DNA of 64,000 nucleotides, from assembly GCA_034401795.1 (NCBI GenBank), contig CM067369.1:93995712-94059711 (forward strand), read 5' to 3'. Shown here piece by piece: positions 11,555-22,770 of the stretch. The position numbers and the translations under genes were made by a program. A model generated the notes under the pieces. The model was not told the DNA's origin and did no database searches. It was given only the letters and a program-made list of their open reading frames with translations. This DNA is from Chaetoderma sp. LZ-2023a. Lineage: Eukaryota; Mollusca; Caudofoveata; Chaetodermatida; Chaetodermatidae. Numbering within the stretch: position 1 is the first letter of the stretch; every line of letters starts with the position of its first letter.

Positions 11555-11675
11555 CCATCAATGTCTATCTCTTTAAGTGAGTGACATTGAGTGTTGTTAG
11601 GCACACTGACCCATGTCTTCGCTAGAGATACCATCTTTGCAGCATCAATTATACCAAAACCAAATGTGCTGGAAA
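11555..11675 (-). CDS. Proprotein convertase exon: end of catalytic domain
   Basis: This second exon (121 nt: 2 bases, 39 codons, 2 bases) follows acceptor gattttag and ends at donor gg|gtaaga. It reads VSSTFGFGIIDAAKMVSLAK then TWVSVPNN and a Cys. The FGFG(I/L)xDAxxMVxxAxxW(T/V)xVP pattern is diagnostic for the C-terminal end of the catalytic domain in eukaryotic proprotein convertases. A second possible AG lies seven bases downstream, but it breaks the frame with the 20920-21026 exon, so the upstream AG was chosen. The trailing GG joins the first G of the 6523-6824 exon to make a Gly codon. The intron upstream of it carries the Academ-like transposon. Confidence 0.88.
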
Positions 11676-11829
11676 CTAAAATCATAGATTAAATTATTTT
11701 TTATTTAGTTTTTTATGAAAACATGAAAATCATGGAGGATATAAACAATCAGGCGGATAACGTTGGCAAATATGGATGGATCTCACTAAAATGAAATCAT
11801 GATACTTCTTTTCTATATAACACATCCAC

Positions 11830-12652
11830 TGAGAAAGTGACAAAATCAAAATTGGCCAACCGGCTTCGTTTCAACAAACCTGTATCTCTGCCCTAAGGAT
11901 GCTTTCTGCCAAATATAATTGAAATCGGGCCAGTGGTTCTCGAGATTTTAAATATCTCATTGTTTTAGTGTGGGGGTTTTTGGCTAAAAAAATCCAAGAT
12001 GGCCGCCAAACCGTTTATCAAACGACATCGAAAGTGGAAACTTGAAATCAGCAGACCCAAAAACCTATATAAAACCAATTTCTGCTTCAAAATCCAACAA
12101 ATAAAAAAATCCAAAATGGCTGCCTGAAACACGCTACATTTTGATTGGTTAACGGCGGCCATGTTTTTTGACGTATAAACTTCCATTGAACAAACTTTAA
12201 TGGCTCTAATAGACGTTAATCATATCTCCCAAATTCTGGCCCGATCTGTTCAGCGTTTCAGAAGTTGTTTTCTGAAAAACTATGTCATTGAAGATGGCCA
12301 CCGAACTATTAGGCCAATCAAGTTCCGTTGAACAAACTTGCTTCAGCTCTTGCCATAGATCATATTTCATGAGGTTTGCATCGATCCCAAGCGGTTTCGG
12401 AGAAGATTTTTAAAGATGTTTCTAAGGATCGGTCAAAATCCAAGATGTCCAACGGTCAAATTGGTCAATTGGCTTTGTTTGAACAAACTTGCATCCCTAT
12501 GCCTTAAGAATGCTTCCTGCCAAATATAATTGAAATCAGCTCAGTGGTTCTTGAGAAGTCATTTAAAAGAACTTTCACGGAAGGATGTGATGACAGCGGG
12601 ACATTGGACACAGTCGCCATGGAATAAGCTCTCAGCCAGGTGAGCTAATAAC
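11830..12652. mobile_element. GCTCACC-border family copy
   Basis: It shares aaaaatccaagatggccgcc, acattttgattggtt and gaacaaacttgcatcc with 26258-28498. It ends gccatggaataagctctc then agccaggtgagctaata, the right border of the family. Confidence 0.75.
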
Positions 12653-12799
12653 AGGTACCACAGTGTATTCACGAGGCAGATGGCTTATGCCCTAGCTAGA
12701 GGCGTATTAGCCTTCCACATGGTACAAATGAAGCATTCGGAGTGGTCCATTTCTACTTTACGCTGGGGTATAGTTATTCGCATATGAATACGGCCCCTG

Positions 12800-12885
12800 A
12801 TGAATGTTTTGAACATAACTGGATTGGAAGACATTGTTGCCTAAGGTGTCTTCCAATCGATTATGTTCAAATTATTCAACATAAC
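12800..12885. mobile_element. PalA MITE copy
   Basis: tgaatgttttgaacataact and gattatgttcaaattattca pair across ggaagacattgttgcc / gtgtcttcc. Confidence 0.65.
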
Positions 12886-13011
12886 ATTTCTTACATCGTG
12901 TTCACTATTAACTAACATGTTTCTGTTTTTGCATTAGAAACACGTTAGCCTATTTATTCCATGTACTGTAGTACATTTCAAGACACTTTGTCAATAACAA
13001 TAGAAAGTTAT

Positions 13012-13140
13012 TAGTCCGGGAGCCAAGGGGTCGAACCTGGATTTGCCGGATAGTTTTTTCTTTGCTGCATTTTGTAGTATGGGGGTACCTCTTCATAATT
13101 TAGGGGGGTGACCATTCCTAAAGCTTGAGCAATTTCATAT
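13012..13140. repeat. Left outer terminal inverted repeat of the Academ-like element
   Basis: It starts TAGTCCGGGAGCC. It contains tttgctgcattttgtagtat and atttaggggggtgacc, and ends near gcttgagcaatttc. Each of these phrases recurs in reverse complement at 19050-19189. Small insertions in the right copy prevent full collinearity. Confidence 0.8.
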
Positions 13141-13490
13141 TTTAACCCTTTTATTCCCATTTTGCGGAAAAAACCTAAAGATGCTAATTCTTCCATTATT
13201 CCTTGTTAAGTATTCATACCAAAGGCATTAAATTTACTTGTGATAATATTTGCTCATAGGTTAGGTATTGTGCATTCTATTGAGTATTCTCAATGGCTGA
13301 ACAATTCAAGATTATAACCCTTTCTCCACATGTTGCATAAAATACTAAGAAATTATAATTTTATACTATTTCTTGCATTGTATTCATACCGAAGGAATTA
13401 CATATACTTGTGATAATGTTTGCTCATAAGGTAGGTATTGTGCAGTTCATTTGTGTACGATTTTATAAATATTAACCCTTTCCTGGCCAC
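13141..13490. repeat. Left subterminal repeats of the Academ-like element
   Basis: The left subterminal zone contains two related units (about 13190-13275 and 13367-13445). Both have a tattcataccRaaggMatta-like phrase followed by acttgtgataat, tgctcata and ggtattgtgca. The zone ends with ttaaccctttcctggccaca, which recurs inverted at 18172-18190. The repeated units may be transposase-binding sites; that is inference. Confidence 0.65.
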
Positions 13491-13597
13491 ACCTTTTAAC
13501 GCATTTGTTGAATCTGTGCTGTCAAAGCCCCACTATCACACTAGGATACTTGGAAATAAAAAATCTTGTTATTACTCTCGGTACATGTAAACTTAAG

Positions 13598-16500
13598 CTA
13601 CTGAACACGCGGGCACCCGACAGTGTAACAAGTACAGAACATAGGGCATGGTAGACCATTGACCCGACAACTACACTTTCTAGAATTACACGGTATTGTA
13701 TTTTGGCAGCCACATCAGATCATTTCAAGGATATAATCTGGGGCGACATTGACACCGTTCAGAATGGTAGTTGTGTTAGTGATTTTTTACCAATGTCTTT
13801 CTTCCATCCAAAGTCCTCTAGGTCTAGTAGTGGCAGCCAATTCGATTCTAGAGTTCGCCATAAGATTGCCTGGTAGTGAGCCCTCTTCCCATTTTCTGTG
13901 AATGCCTCTGTTGTGGGTGGTATGGCACACAGTTTTGGCGATGATGTATGTCCCTTGCCATTTTATTGTACCCCACACATATAATCTTGTTTCTGACATG
14001 TCCTTGGTTTTCTTTATGCCATAACAAGCCGAAATGAAAATAGTAGCTAGTTCCATGACATCGGTGAAAGGTGCGTCTACCTTGCCGATTGCAGATAAAT
14101 CATATCCAGACTTCAGAGCTTTAACAACTGATCCCTTTCCTATTCCAAAGTAGCATGCCACTGTGTCACATCCTGACAGAGTATGGGCTGAGAGGAGTTC
14201 ATTCGCAATGTTAGCATGCTTTTCTACTGTCAGTTTAATGTCCACAATTGCCCTCTGTTTACTTGGTGATTCCATGCTTAGTGGCAATTTAAGTTTTGTT
14301 TCTGATAGTAATACACAAGGAGCACAAACACATCTGTGTCATCTGATATTACTGACAGTCTGCTAGCTTCACTTGCACACATTAAAACCTGCTGCACAAT
14401 AATTATGTCAGCTTCTTCGTGGGATGTCTCTAGATCATATCTAACCACTATGTCCTCATTAGCTATTTCAACAGGACATGGGTCTTCTCCAGTGACTACC
14501 AGCTTGTGTTTCGTAGTGCTATGGGTGTGAAACAATCTCGAACTAGTCCATCACAGATGATTCTAATCAGTTGCTTTTTATTCTCTACGGAAGACAAGAC
14601 AATCTTTTGTGCAGGTAGCCTTTAAATTCAGGTGATGCGGTCGACTAATGCCAGTTTCCCTGCCGTCCCTTGTGACAGACTTTATACTGAAGTCATGGTA
14701 CCTATCAAACACCAGATAGGTATCACTGTCCGCCAGGTATGTAGTTACACGTTTCTTGACATTTGCTACATAATCTGCCACTGTACCATCAGTTGGCCAA
14801 TAAATTGTCCATAGAAGGGCTGAACCATCAATAACTGTTACATCTGCAAATCTAGAATTTCTGCTAGACACTTCCATTTGTAAGGACCTTTCCCGCACTG
14901 ATTTGCCTTTAACAATCCGCATCCCATCTTCTGTGAACATTGCAGTCGGTACTGGAGCAAGTTCATGAGAAATGACATCTTTTATATCAATGTCACGATC
15001 ACTTGACAACAAAGCTATAACCCTCGAATAAATTGCATTCAGATCACATTTTTCGATATGGTGCTGTAGATTAACCATCAGGCCAGCTTTTCTCAAAGTC
15101 TACCAGCAATGCTTCTCCAATGCTTACTGCCTTATGCACATTAACGTTGGGTGTACCAGTTTTGCCACTGCTAATGTTCACTATTGCATCAGGGTGCTGC
15201 TTTGGATCCAATGGGTGGATACAAGTGTCAAACTTCTGGTGTATTCCAGCTCTGTCCTTGGCGTCAGCTTCAATCCGTGCCTTGGTTTCCTCCTTGTGGT
15301 AGATTTGATTACCACAGGCACTCCCTTCCTCCTCCATCTCATTCAAGCATGCTTCAATCTTGCAACACAAATGGCGACTCAGTGCCCAAACCTTAAGAGC
15401 TTCTACCTTGAGTGTTATTCCTATGATTCCACCACTACTGTGTCCATATCTCATAAATGTAGATTCTATGAATTGATCACTCTAGATCCCATTCCAAATA
15501 CCACGGATATGGCGTCCCACATGCTCACCATTCATGAAGTGGCTCAGAACATGGGGAGGGAGTTTCCCCATTGACCGGATGTAGTATAGACAGCATCACG
15601 CATACATGTAATTCACATGGCCGGCGGCAAGGTAGTAAGGCAGCATCTGTCTGAAAGTCACAATGTGAAGGAGCCATTCTCCTTCACCTTCCGCCCTGAT
15701 GTATGCCATCATTAGAAACACTGGCTTAACTAGGACATCAACCCAGAGTTTCACTATCTTGCTTTGGTTTGCTCTTTCCTCTAAGGCTTCCATCGGATCA
15801 TCAATACTCTCAAACTGATCACTATTTATAAGACTCCAAACAACCTCCTCAGCAAGCATCCGTAGTGCACGTACATTTTGTGGAAACTTTTTTCCACTTA
15901 ACATCTTGGGCACGCTTCCAAAGACCGCTGTTAGAATATCTGACAGTCCACTTTCAGCCATCAGTGAACCTATAGCTCCCACAAAACTCATTAGTGCATG
16001 CATTCCTCCAAGTTGTAAATACATCTCTGTGAATTTCTGTGGATGTGCCCATAGAACTTGTACTGCAACCCGGTATTAGTTTTGTTCACAGGTTAGAATG
16101 GTGAACTTCTGACCAGTATCAAATGTTAGTTCCTGTGCCCTAATCATGGCTGTCAGCATAGTGTCAGGGTCAGATGGCTTCCTGTCAATAAGGGGTTCAT
16201 ATACAGCCTTTGTCTTGAACTGTACTTTATGACCTTGCTCTCTGCTCAGTCTGGTGTTGTAGCCATGAAACTCTAGAAAAATCTAAAGTCCATCTCCAAT
16301 GCCCTCCTTTTTACAATGGCTTGATGAGCTAGAGATTTGAGTGACAAAACTGGGTTTGGAGCTACTTCTGGCATAGCTCCAGGCTGCTTAGACCCATGGT
16401 ACCTATGAATATTTACATCATATGGAATCTCCTGAGACATGTCGTCCTTATGGATTCGCTTTATTTTATCAATGTCGCTAGTTTCTTCTTCTGTACTCTG

Positions 16501-17889
16501 GGCCTGTGTTAGGACAGCCAAGGAATGGGTAGACTGCTTCCCATTCTGTGAGGCGATATCTGCATCAAAATTGTCCACAATAACCTGGACTAAACCATTA
16601 TCAGCATTTGATATGCCGGACATTTTGACATCTGCAACAGCCGCTCTTGCAGCAGACCTCTTGAACCGTCGGAATTCAGTATAAGAACATGTAACGCCAT
16701 ATGTATACATGTCATTTATGAGTTTCTTAGATTCACCAATTTTAACTGCGAGATCAATCTGCAAACTAGTAGCCTGACCTGTGACAATGCTTGTAACAAT
16801 TGAACCTATGAGCAACGCTGGTAATGTATTGTCTAGTTTAGGAGACACTTTTGCTAACAGCCGTAGTAGAAAGTCACTGGCCAGTTCTTTATTGATGCTG
16901 ATATCATAATGATCCTTGTCCATTCGAATGTTTTTTACTTCGTTAAAAATCAGTTTGCTGGCTTTTGTTGCGATCAGTTCTAATTGATCATCATCATCAT
17001 TCACATGGCAGATTGTCCTTGATGCAACGCTGCGAAATGCAATTATATTTGCTATGCCAGGTGACGACAGCACTAGAAGATCATCTCCGAATTTGTCCTT
17101 GAGTTTTTGCACAAGTGTCTTACGCGAAAGTTTGTCTCCATCACATTCTACATAAACTGTAAACAGTTCTACGGAATTCCACATTCTCGACCTGTCATTC
17201 GTAACTATTTGAACAAGAGTCTGAAAAGGCATGTCTTCGTCAGTGTCATCTGAATTTTTAGTATTTTCACCTTCAGCAGTTAGCGACCTGAATGAGGCAA
17301 ACCTCTGTCGACAGTCAACATGGTAACAAGCATCTGCCGCATGCAGATCACTCAAAGCACACTCGACACGATGCCGAACACTCGCTGCGACATCATCGTT
17401 TCTCTTGTCACAGAGTTCTAAGATAGACCGTTTTGTGTCAATTTCCCGACATAAGTATGCAGTTCGCCACCTGGATGGGTTCTTTTTGTCCCATTGAATA
17501 TCACACGTATTACCACACAAAAAGCAGTGTTGCCGGAAATCGAATATCTCACCAGAATCTCTTGACAATGAACATCTTGTGACCTTTCGTGGAATTTCTG
17601 AATCAGTTTCTCCATCAGTTTGACGCTTGTAACAATCAGTTTGTCTAGATGACGTGTATGTAGACACGCAAGTTTTGTGACATATAATAGTTAGTTCGCT
17701 GTTCTGATCTAACGATTTCTGAAGCTCAAAATGTTTTTCATCACCGTATATCTTGCTACATCTTATAATGTTACTTAGTCGAACAGCTGTCGCCGAGATT
17801 AAAGCTTCCCTCTTTGTTTGACAACTGAGCTTCCAATTGAAAAAGCACACTTCACGATTGGATTCCATCATATATAGGGGCTTAAACAA
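13598..17889 (-). pseudogene. Decayed transposon gene with XPG/FEN1-like nuclease domain
   Basis: This is one intronless reading path of about 1,400 codons broken by several lesions. The N-terminal part (17889-16273, 538 aa) has a Cys/His module (HCFLCGNTC, then HAADACYHVDC) and a conserved central region (WNSVELF, DLLVLSSPGIAN, YGVTCSY, VDNFDADIASQNGKQSTHS). The middle part includes LQLGGMHALMSFVGAIGSL and KKFPQNVRALRM. The nuclease part shows DGSALLW (first acidic motif), YLVFDRYHDFSIKS, SHEEADIIIVQQ (XPG-I-like, near 14406-14423), VISDDTDVFVLL and SGCDTVACYFGIGKG (helix-hairpin-helix-like). A Cys-rich tail (CGCQ...CNSRKCSC...CPMFCTCY) ends at TAG 13598-13600. Lesions seen are a frameshift near 16265-16275, TAA at 16076-16078, TGA at 15596-15598, TAG at 15482-15484, and frame changes near 15080, 14600, 14285 and 13950. 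The protein family is common in invertebrate genomes. The XPG assignment is by motif order. Confidence 0.78.
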
Positions 17890-18171
17890 ACTCAGAATGA
17901 TATCAAGTATATATGCACCAACAGTGGCATAGTGAAGATGGAGGGGTCAGGGGGAGAATTCAGTGTATTTGATTGCTGAGCATATCTTAAAATATAGCCA
18001 TAGTTTGTCCAAACGTAAGATATTATAGCAGACCACCATGTAGAAACTAGTTTGACATCGTTAAAATGCGAAAAAGCGTTTTCAATTTACTTTAATTGAC
18101 ACTTCCTGAAATTACCCCAGGCCATGTATTATTATAAAATTCCGGCTAAAGCTTTTGTTTACTAATTATTG

Positions 18172-18523
18172 TGTGGCCAGGAAAGGGTTATTATTTTTAT
18201 TTAGTTCTATTACAGTGAGATACATAATGTATGTCTCTATCTATAGGTATATAATTAAAACAATTTGTATTTTCAAGTAGGCCTATCCTAATGTAATAGT
18301 CAGACTTTGAGTGAGAAAATTCGACAAATGTGTTAGTAAGCATGGGCAGGAAAGGGTTAATTTTTATCAAAATTATATTAAAATAAACTGTACAGTAACT
18401 CCCCTATGAACATATATTACCACAAGTATATTTAATACCTTTGGTATGAGTACTTCACAAGGAATAATGGGAAAATTAGCATATTTAGGTTTTTTCCTGA
18501 AAACGGGAAGAAAAGGGTTAATA
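18172..18523. repeat. Right subterminal inverted repeats of the Academ-like element
   Basis: In reverse complement this stretch reads ttaacccttttcttcccg, aggaaaaaacctaaatatgc, attattccttgtgaagtact and cataccaaaggtatt. It matches 13141-13265. The inner border (18172-18190) matches 13472-13491 in reverse complement. Confidence 0.7.
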
Positions 18524-19049
18524 TCCCCCCACAGACCCCGCTTGTGGTTTGGTCTGTTGTTTTATTAACCACTATAAAAACATACTTACCGTTCAATCAC
18601 TACTTGCTAAATCAATTATCTGCATTTAGCTATCAGAATAAGATTTTTAGAAGAAAGAGCCTCAAACCTGACCAATTTGGGGCTTATCCTTCTAGGGTCA
18701 TCCATAATTCTAATCTTTCTTCGTCCAATCGTCAGGATCGATCCATGGAGGAGGATCACTTCGATTCTATTTCCTCACATCGTTCGAGGTCTCAAGGGAG
18801 GCAGTCTCCTTCTTTTTGGGCGAGAGGGGGGTCACTATGGGGTGAGTATAGACTGGTGCCAGTCTATATGTCAGTAGGCTGGAGATGGACTTAACCAGTA
18901 GCCTGGTTGAGGGTCCATATTAATAGGAATAGGCATGGCGAGGTGTGTATGCAGGCATAAAAATCTTATTCTGATAGCTAAATGCAGACAATTGATTTAG
19001 TAAGTAGTGATTGAACGGTAATGGATGTTTTCGTGGTGTAATAACAACT
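18524..19049. mobile_element. Nested palindromic element inside the right terminus of the Academ-like element
   Basis: This stretch of about 520 bp interrupts the right inverted terminus and has no counterpart on the left. It has its own inverted repeats of about 90 bp. The phrases accgttcaatcactacttg, aaatcaattatctgcattta and gctatcagaataagattttt at 18588-18658 recur inverted at 18956-19019. The interior has no convincing coding sequence. It is probably a non-autonomous DNA element that landed after the host element. Confidence 0.65.
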
Positions 19050-19189
19050 GAAATTGCTCAAGGGCTGGGAACGGTCACCCCCCCTAAATTATAAAGGTAA
19101 CCCCCCCATACTACAAAATGCAGCAAAGAAAAAAACTTTATCCGACAAATCCAGGTTCAGCAAAAAATCAGCTTCTGGCTCCCGGACTA
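19050..19189. repeat. Right outer terminal inverted repeat of the Academ-like element
   Basis: This is the reverse complement of 13012-13140: gaaattgctcaag, ggtcacccccccctaaat, atactacaaaatgcagcaaa and ggctcccggacta occur in the expected order. It carries about 17 extra bases near 19160-19175 relative to the left copy. Confidence 0.8.
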
Positions 19190-19431
19190 TATACCACATG
19201 TAGCATTATGACTTCATTGTTGCTAGGCAATATGGCTAGTAAGTAGCTCACCATTCACTTACGATTAAATCAGGCAGTGGTGAGTGTGTGGTAAAACATC
19301 GTTGTCCACTTACGCTCTTGGCACAAGACATTATTACACTCAAATGAGAGATAATGTTGTGTAATTGTTTAAACCTTTGAACCCTATAGTCCCATTATGT
19401 CAATTTCAAGACAACCATACAGGTAAGGTAT

Positions 19432-20490
19432 AGACTATTTTGAAACAAACTCGACAGGAACATGTTGCTGATATAGTCAGTGGCAACGGCTTCCAGTCAA
19501 ATTGGTTTCAAAGTATTCAACATGATATTTCATACATTGTAAATGATTTATTGTATTTGGTCATTCAGGTTTAGAGGCTTAAAGTTATCCTGAAGCTTTA
19601 AGATTAGAAAATATTTAGAAAAATTCAGCGACGATCGTCTTCTGAGCCGCCATTATTTGGGATTCTATTGTTCTCGCTTCTTCTGCCCACTGCCCGGTAC
19701 AAAACTATTCCGTAACGCTAATGCTAGTCATTGTACTGTTGTTGGCCTCCGAAGTGAGCGGACCTACCTGTATAGCGAAAGAAAGCATATAGTAGTTTGA
19801 TTTTAGTTGTGTATTTTCTATGGTAGGCGTGCAACGTGCTAGCCTAGATATTTTCATAAGTTGACTGATAAATGTTGCTGGCGATAGCAGCAACAATTTC
19901 CCCTCAAATTATTTGCAAACTAATCAGCAGAAAATACTAGCTAACATTTTGAGAATGATTTGAGTGAAATTTGCTGCTGCAACAACTTTCAAACCAAATT
20001 GTTCTCAAAATAATCAGCCAGATTTTCAATGTAGTAACACATTCTGAAGATATTTCTAGCAATTTGATTGACAGTCATTGCTGACTAAGGCAACAACAAC
20101 GTTAGAACGTTATCAAATTCTTCTCAGAATAATTAGTGTCTAGTTGCCAATATGGTTAGCTAATACAAGTTTGTACAATTAGGTAGGCCTGTGTCATAAA
20201 TGTAATAGAGATCCGCCGTGAAATATATTTGCATAGATCAGTCGGTTAGCACCCAGACGATCTGTCATGCAGTGACATGCTTACCTATGGTACTGACTGA
20301 GCAGTTTTGAACATATTTCACGTCTGATCTTGACAACGCATATGACACTGGTCCACCGAATTGTATGTACATATGTTAGCTAACCACATTTAAAACCTGG
20401 CAATGATTATTCTGGGAATAATTTGATAATGTTGTTGCTGATTTAGTCAGCAACGACTGTCAATCGAATTGCTCGAAATATCGTCAGAAT
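19432..20490. repeat. Cluster of diverged PalA-like palindromes
   Basis: Five imperfect hairpins occur at 19432-19523, 19858-19930, 19941-20022, 20043-20140 and 20411-20488. Each has a (gctgctg)-type loop flank (cagcaac) and tcaaattnnttt arms, and ends near aatcagc or attcaac. The divergence suggests several independent subfamilies. No exon seen in 19193-20626. Confidence 0.6.
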
Positions 20491-20626
20491 GTGTTAACTA
20501 TCACATTGATAGTCCTACTGATTACCGGTACAAAAATCAAAGTTAAATGGTGGCTCAGAAGACGATCGCTACTGAAATTTTCAAATATTTTCCTAATGTC
20601 ATTGCTTCTGGATAACTTTAATGCAT

Positions 20627-20854
20627 TAACACTCATATCAGCCAAAAACGGCTTCTGCAGCCAGGTCTTAAGAAATGTCCTTTTGCAGACGAGATTATTT
20701 TTGAAAATTTACCATTGGAATAAACAGCTCGATAACCAAGCCAGTCATTCCAGTGGTAAATTTTTAAAAATAGTCTTCTCTTGAGTTGCAAATGGACATT
20801 TTCTATGAGAAAACTGAAATTTTCTTGAACAAGTTCGAGGTTCAGAGGCTTAAT
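20627..20854. mobile_element. PalB MITE copy in the intron near an exon
   Basis: ttaacactcatatcagccaa at the left; arms cattggaataaacagctcg and agccagtcattccagtgg. It lies 66 bp past the donor of the 20920-21026 exon. Confidence 0.82.
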
Positions 20855-20919
20855 GAAGGTGATGGAATGAAATATCAAGTTTGCCTATACATGTGATAAA
20901 AATAATACATCTCTCATAC

Positions 20920-21026
20920 CTTGCAGTGGCGCACCATTTATGACAAAATCATTTGGACGTTGAAATGGATCGGGATCACCTGATTGTACAAGTAGATGCA
21001 GTACATCCCGCGACGTTAGAGATGGA
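20920..21026 (-). CDS. Proprotein convertase exon: late catalytic domain
   Basis: This is the most upstream exon found of a minus-strand proprotein convertase (secretory-pathway subtilisin-like protease that cleaves precursors after basic residues). The acceptor is ttattttcag and the donor is g|gtatgag. The 107 nt read with one leading base, 35 codons and one trailing base. The peptide starts PSLTSRDVLHLLVQSGD and ends NDFVINGAPLQ. This matches the segment after the catalytic Ser in kexin/furin enzymes (family pattern NPxLTWRDVQHIIV...NxAG). The leading base would complete an Asn codon if the preceding exon ends in AA. The phase fits the 11555-11675 exon. A PalB MITE (20627-20854) lies 66 bp from the donor. 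The preceding exon with the catalytic Ser was not found. The family call rests on motif recognition without a database search. Confidence 0.82.
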
Positions 21027-21599
21027 CTGAAAATAAGAACGAATTCATCACTCGAATTACAATGCATCTCAATTTCAAAGCAACAATACAGGAAAGGTGC
21101 TGAGTAGTTTGAAAATTATATGACTGGAAGAGGTAAATGCTGACATTAGCATCAATGACTGTCCAATTTAATTTCAAAACACTCACGTGGATATTTACTA
21201 TATAGTAGAGAATTTGATGTATTATTGTTACATTAAATTTTACGAAAAACATGTTTCCACGGTTGTTTGGTTTGAAGCTTGGAATTGTCAAAGTACCTAT
21301 ATTCTTTTTAACTCATTCAATGCTTCTGAAATAAGAGGCCAAAGGAGCCAGTGTACATCTGATACAGCAAGCTACTGGGCCAATACCAGGTATTGGTCCC
21401 GAGTACTACCGGTCCAATAACTTGCGTTATCAGTGATTGCTTTCCTGCAACATAAGCATTTGAAGTAGAATAAATGACCCAAGAACCATAATGCTCACCT
21501 GGCTGATGAGGAACTGTAAATATGTTGACATTAATTAATGCACAAGCACCAGTGGTCAACTGTTGCCATAACCAATGGTCCTTATTATTATTGACCAAT

Positions 21600-22165
21600 G
21601 AGGGACACATCCTTACCACTAATGACTAACAACACAAGTGTCCCTGACACAATTAGCTAATAGGACAAGCAGCATTTGTCAATAGGACAAGTGCAACTGA
21701 TGCCACTGACTAATGGAACCAGGAAATGAAACAATATTGGCATCCTTGACATCATTGGCTGACCAAAAAGTACCATTGATCAATGGGGCAGCCATCCATG
21801 ACACTACTGTCAAGTCTCAAGTGTACCAAGAGGAAGCATTTGCAAATGGGGGCAATGGTGACCAGCAAAAATATGAGCAGGAAATGCAAAAAATATTGTT
21901 GTCCTTGACACTATTGACCAACGAGAAAAGTACTATTGGCCAATGGGACATGTAGCCATCCCTGGCACTATTAAACAATGGCTCAAGGGTCCCAACACTG
22001 ATATTTACCAAAAGGGCAATGGTCACACTAAAAGATTTGGATGAGGAAATATTGGCATACTTGACATTATTGACCAACAGGAAAGTACCATTGTTCATTG
22101 AGGCAGCCATCCCTGCCACAATTGTCAAATGGTTAAAGTGTACTAAAGGAACATTTATGCCAACT
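21600..22165. repeat. Low-copy tandem repeat of about 150-165 bp
   Basis: Three units share ttgaccaayrrgaaagtac, caatggggcagccatcc and gacactattgtcaa-type phrases near 21760, 21920 and 22075. The embedded short open frame is not a recognised protein. Confidence 0.65.
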
Positions 22166-22770
22166 CTTATTTTAATCTATTAAAAATTGGCGAAACGTGC
22201 CAAAGATGTATTTTCCCCATCCGAAAAATTGTCCGGGGTTTTATGGATTTCCATGGATATACATGTATTGTTCGTGCTGATAGACACCAAAAAAATGGTT
22301 GCACGGAAATCCATGAACATATCATGCATGCATGTCGGTGCTTATTAAACACGGAAAAACACATACAATCATGGACCTTCATAAATTTTCAACAGTATGA
22401 TGCTGTTCAAACTTATCTAATAAGCACGGAAAAGCTTGGACTTTACAAATCTGAATCTGAACATTAAGGGTCCGAGTTTTTCCGTGAATGTCTGTGTTTG
22501 TATGAATAAACGCATGTTCTAGTTGAAATAAATCCAATGCACTGATCATTAGTATATATGTATTAGTACGGTAGCTATGGATACTGAATTTAATACTTTG
22601 AAAGCACTGATACAACTGTTAGATAGAAAACATAGCACTAGTAACGTTATAATGGATATAGTCCTATCTAGGAATGTATGTATTTTATTGATTTGCTGAA
22701 ATTTAGCAGTTACCAGGAGTTTTGGTTCTATACTGCTGCAGTGACTGTGCTTTTTAATAATACATGTAAT
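22166..22770. other. Non-coding stretch with repeated ccatggatat phrases
   Basis: ggatttccatggatatacat (22246) and ggaaatccatgaacatat (22304) resemble 38825-38855 and 46568-46600. No gene recognised. Confidence 0.4.

Larger units (their letters stand above)
13012..19189. mobile_element. Academ-like DNA transposon with long inverted termini
   Basis: The ends read TAGTCCGGGAGCC at 13012 and its complement ending at 19189, flanked on both sides by TAT (13009-13011 and 19190-19192), a possible 3-bp target duplication. About 130 bp of outer terminal repeat match, with gaps, between 13012-13140 and 19050-19189. A further 350 bp of subterminal sequence match between 13141-13490 and 18172-18523. The only gene inside is a decayed minus-strand XPG-like nuclease gene that fills the space between the repeats. 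XPG-nuclease transposases with 3-4 bp target duplications are, from memory, features of the Academ superfamily. The element lies in an intron of the convertase gene and can no longer make its full protein. Confidence 0.7.

Noticed and set aside
11555..11668. Alternative acceptor for the FGFG exon, seven bases downstream
   Set aside because: Its phase does not fit the 20920-21026 exon and would need an unseen micro-exon; the upstream AG gives a continuous frame.
15134..15574. Plus-strand open frame of 146 codons
   Set aside because: It is antisense to the nuclease pseudogene, whose minus-strand frame carries the recognisable motifs.
20180..20340. tRNA-like promoter box phrase gatcagtcggttagca, possible SINE head
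   Set aside because: No matching B box at the correct distance, no tail and no second copy in the window.
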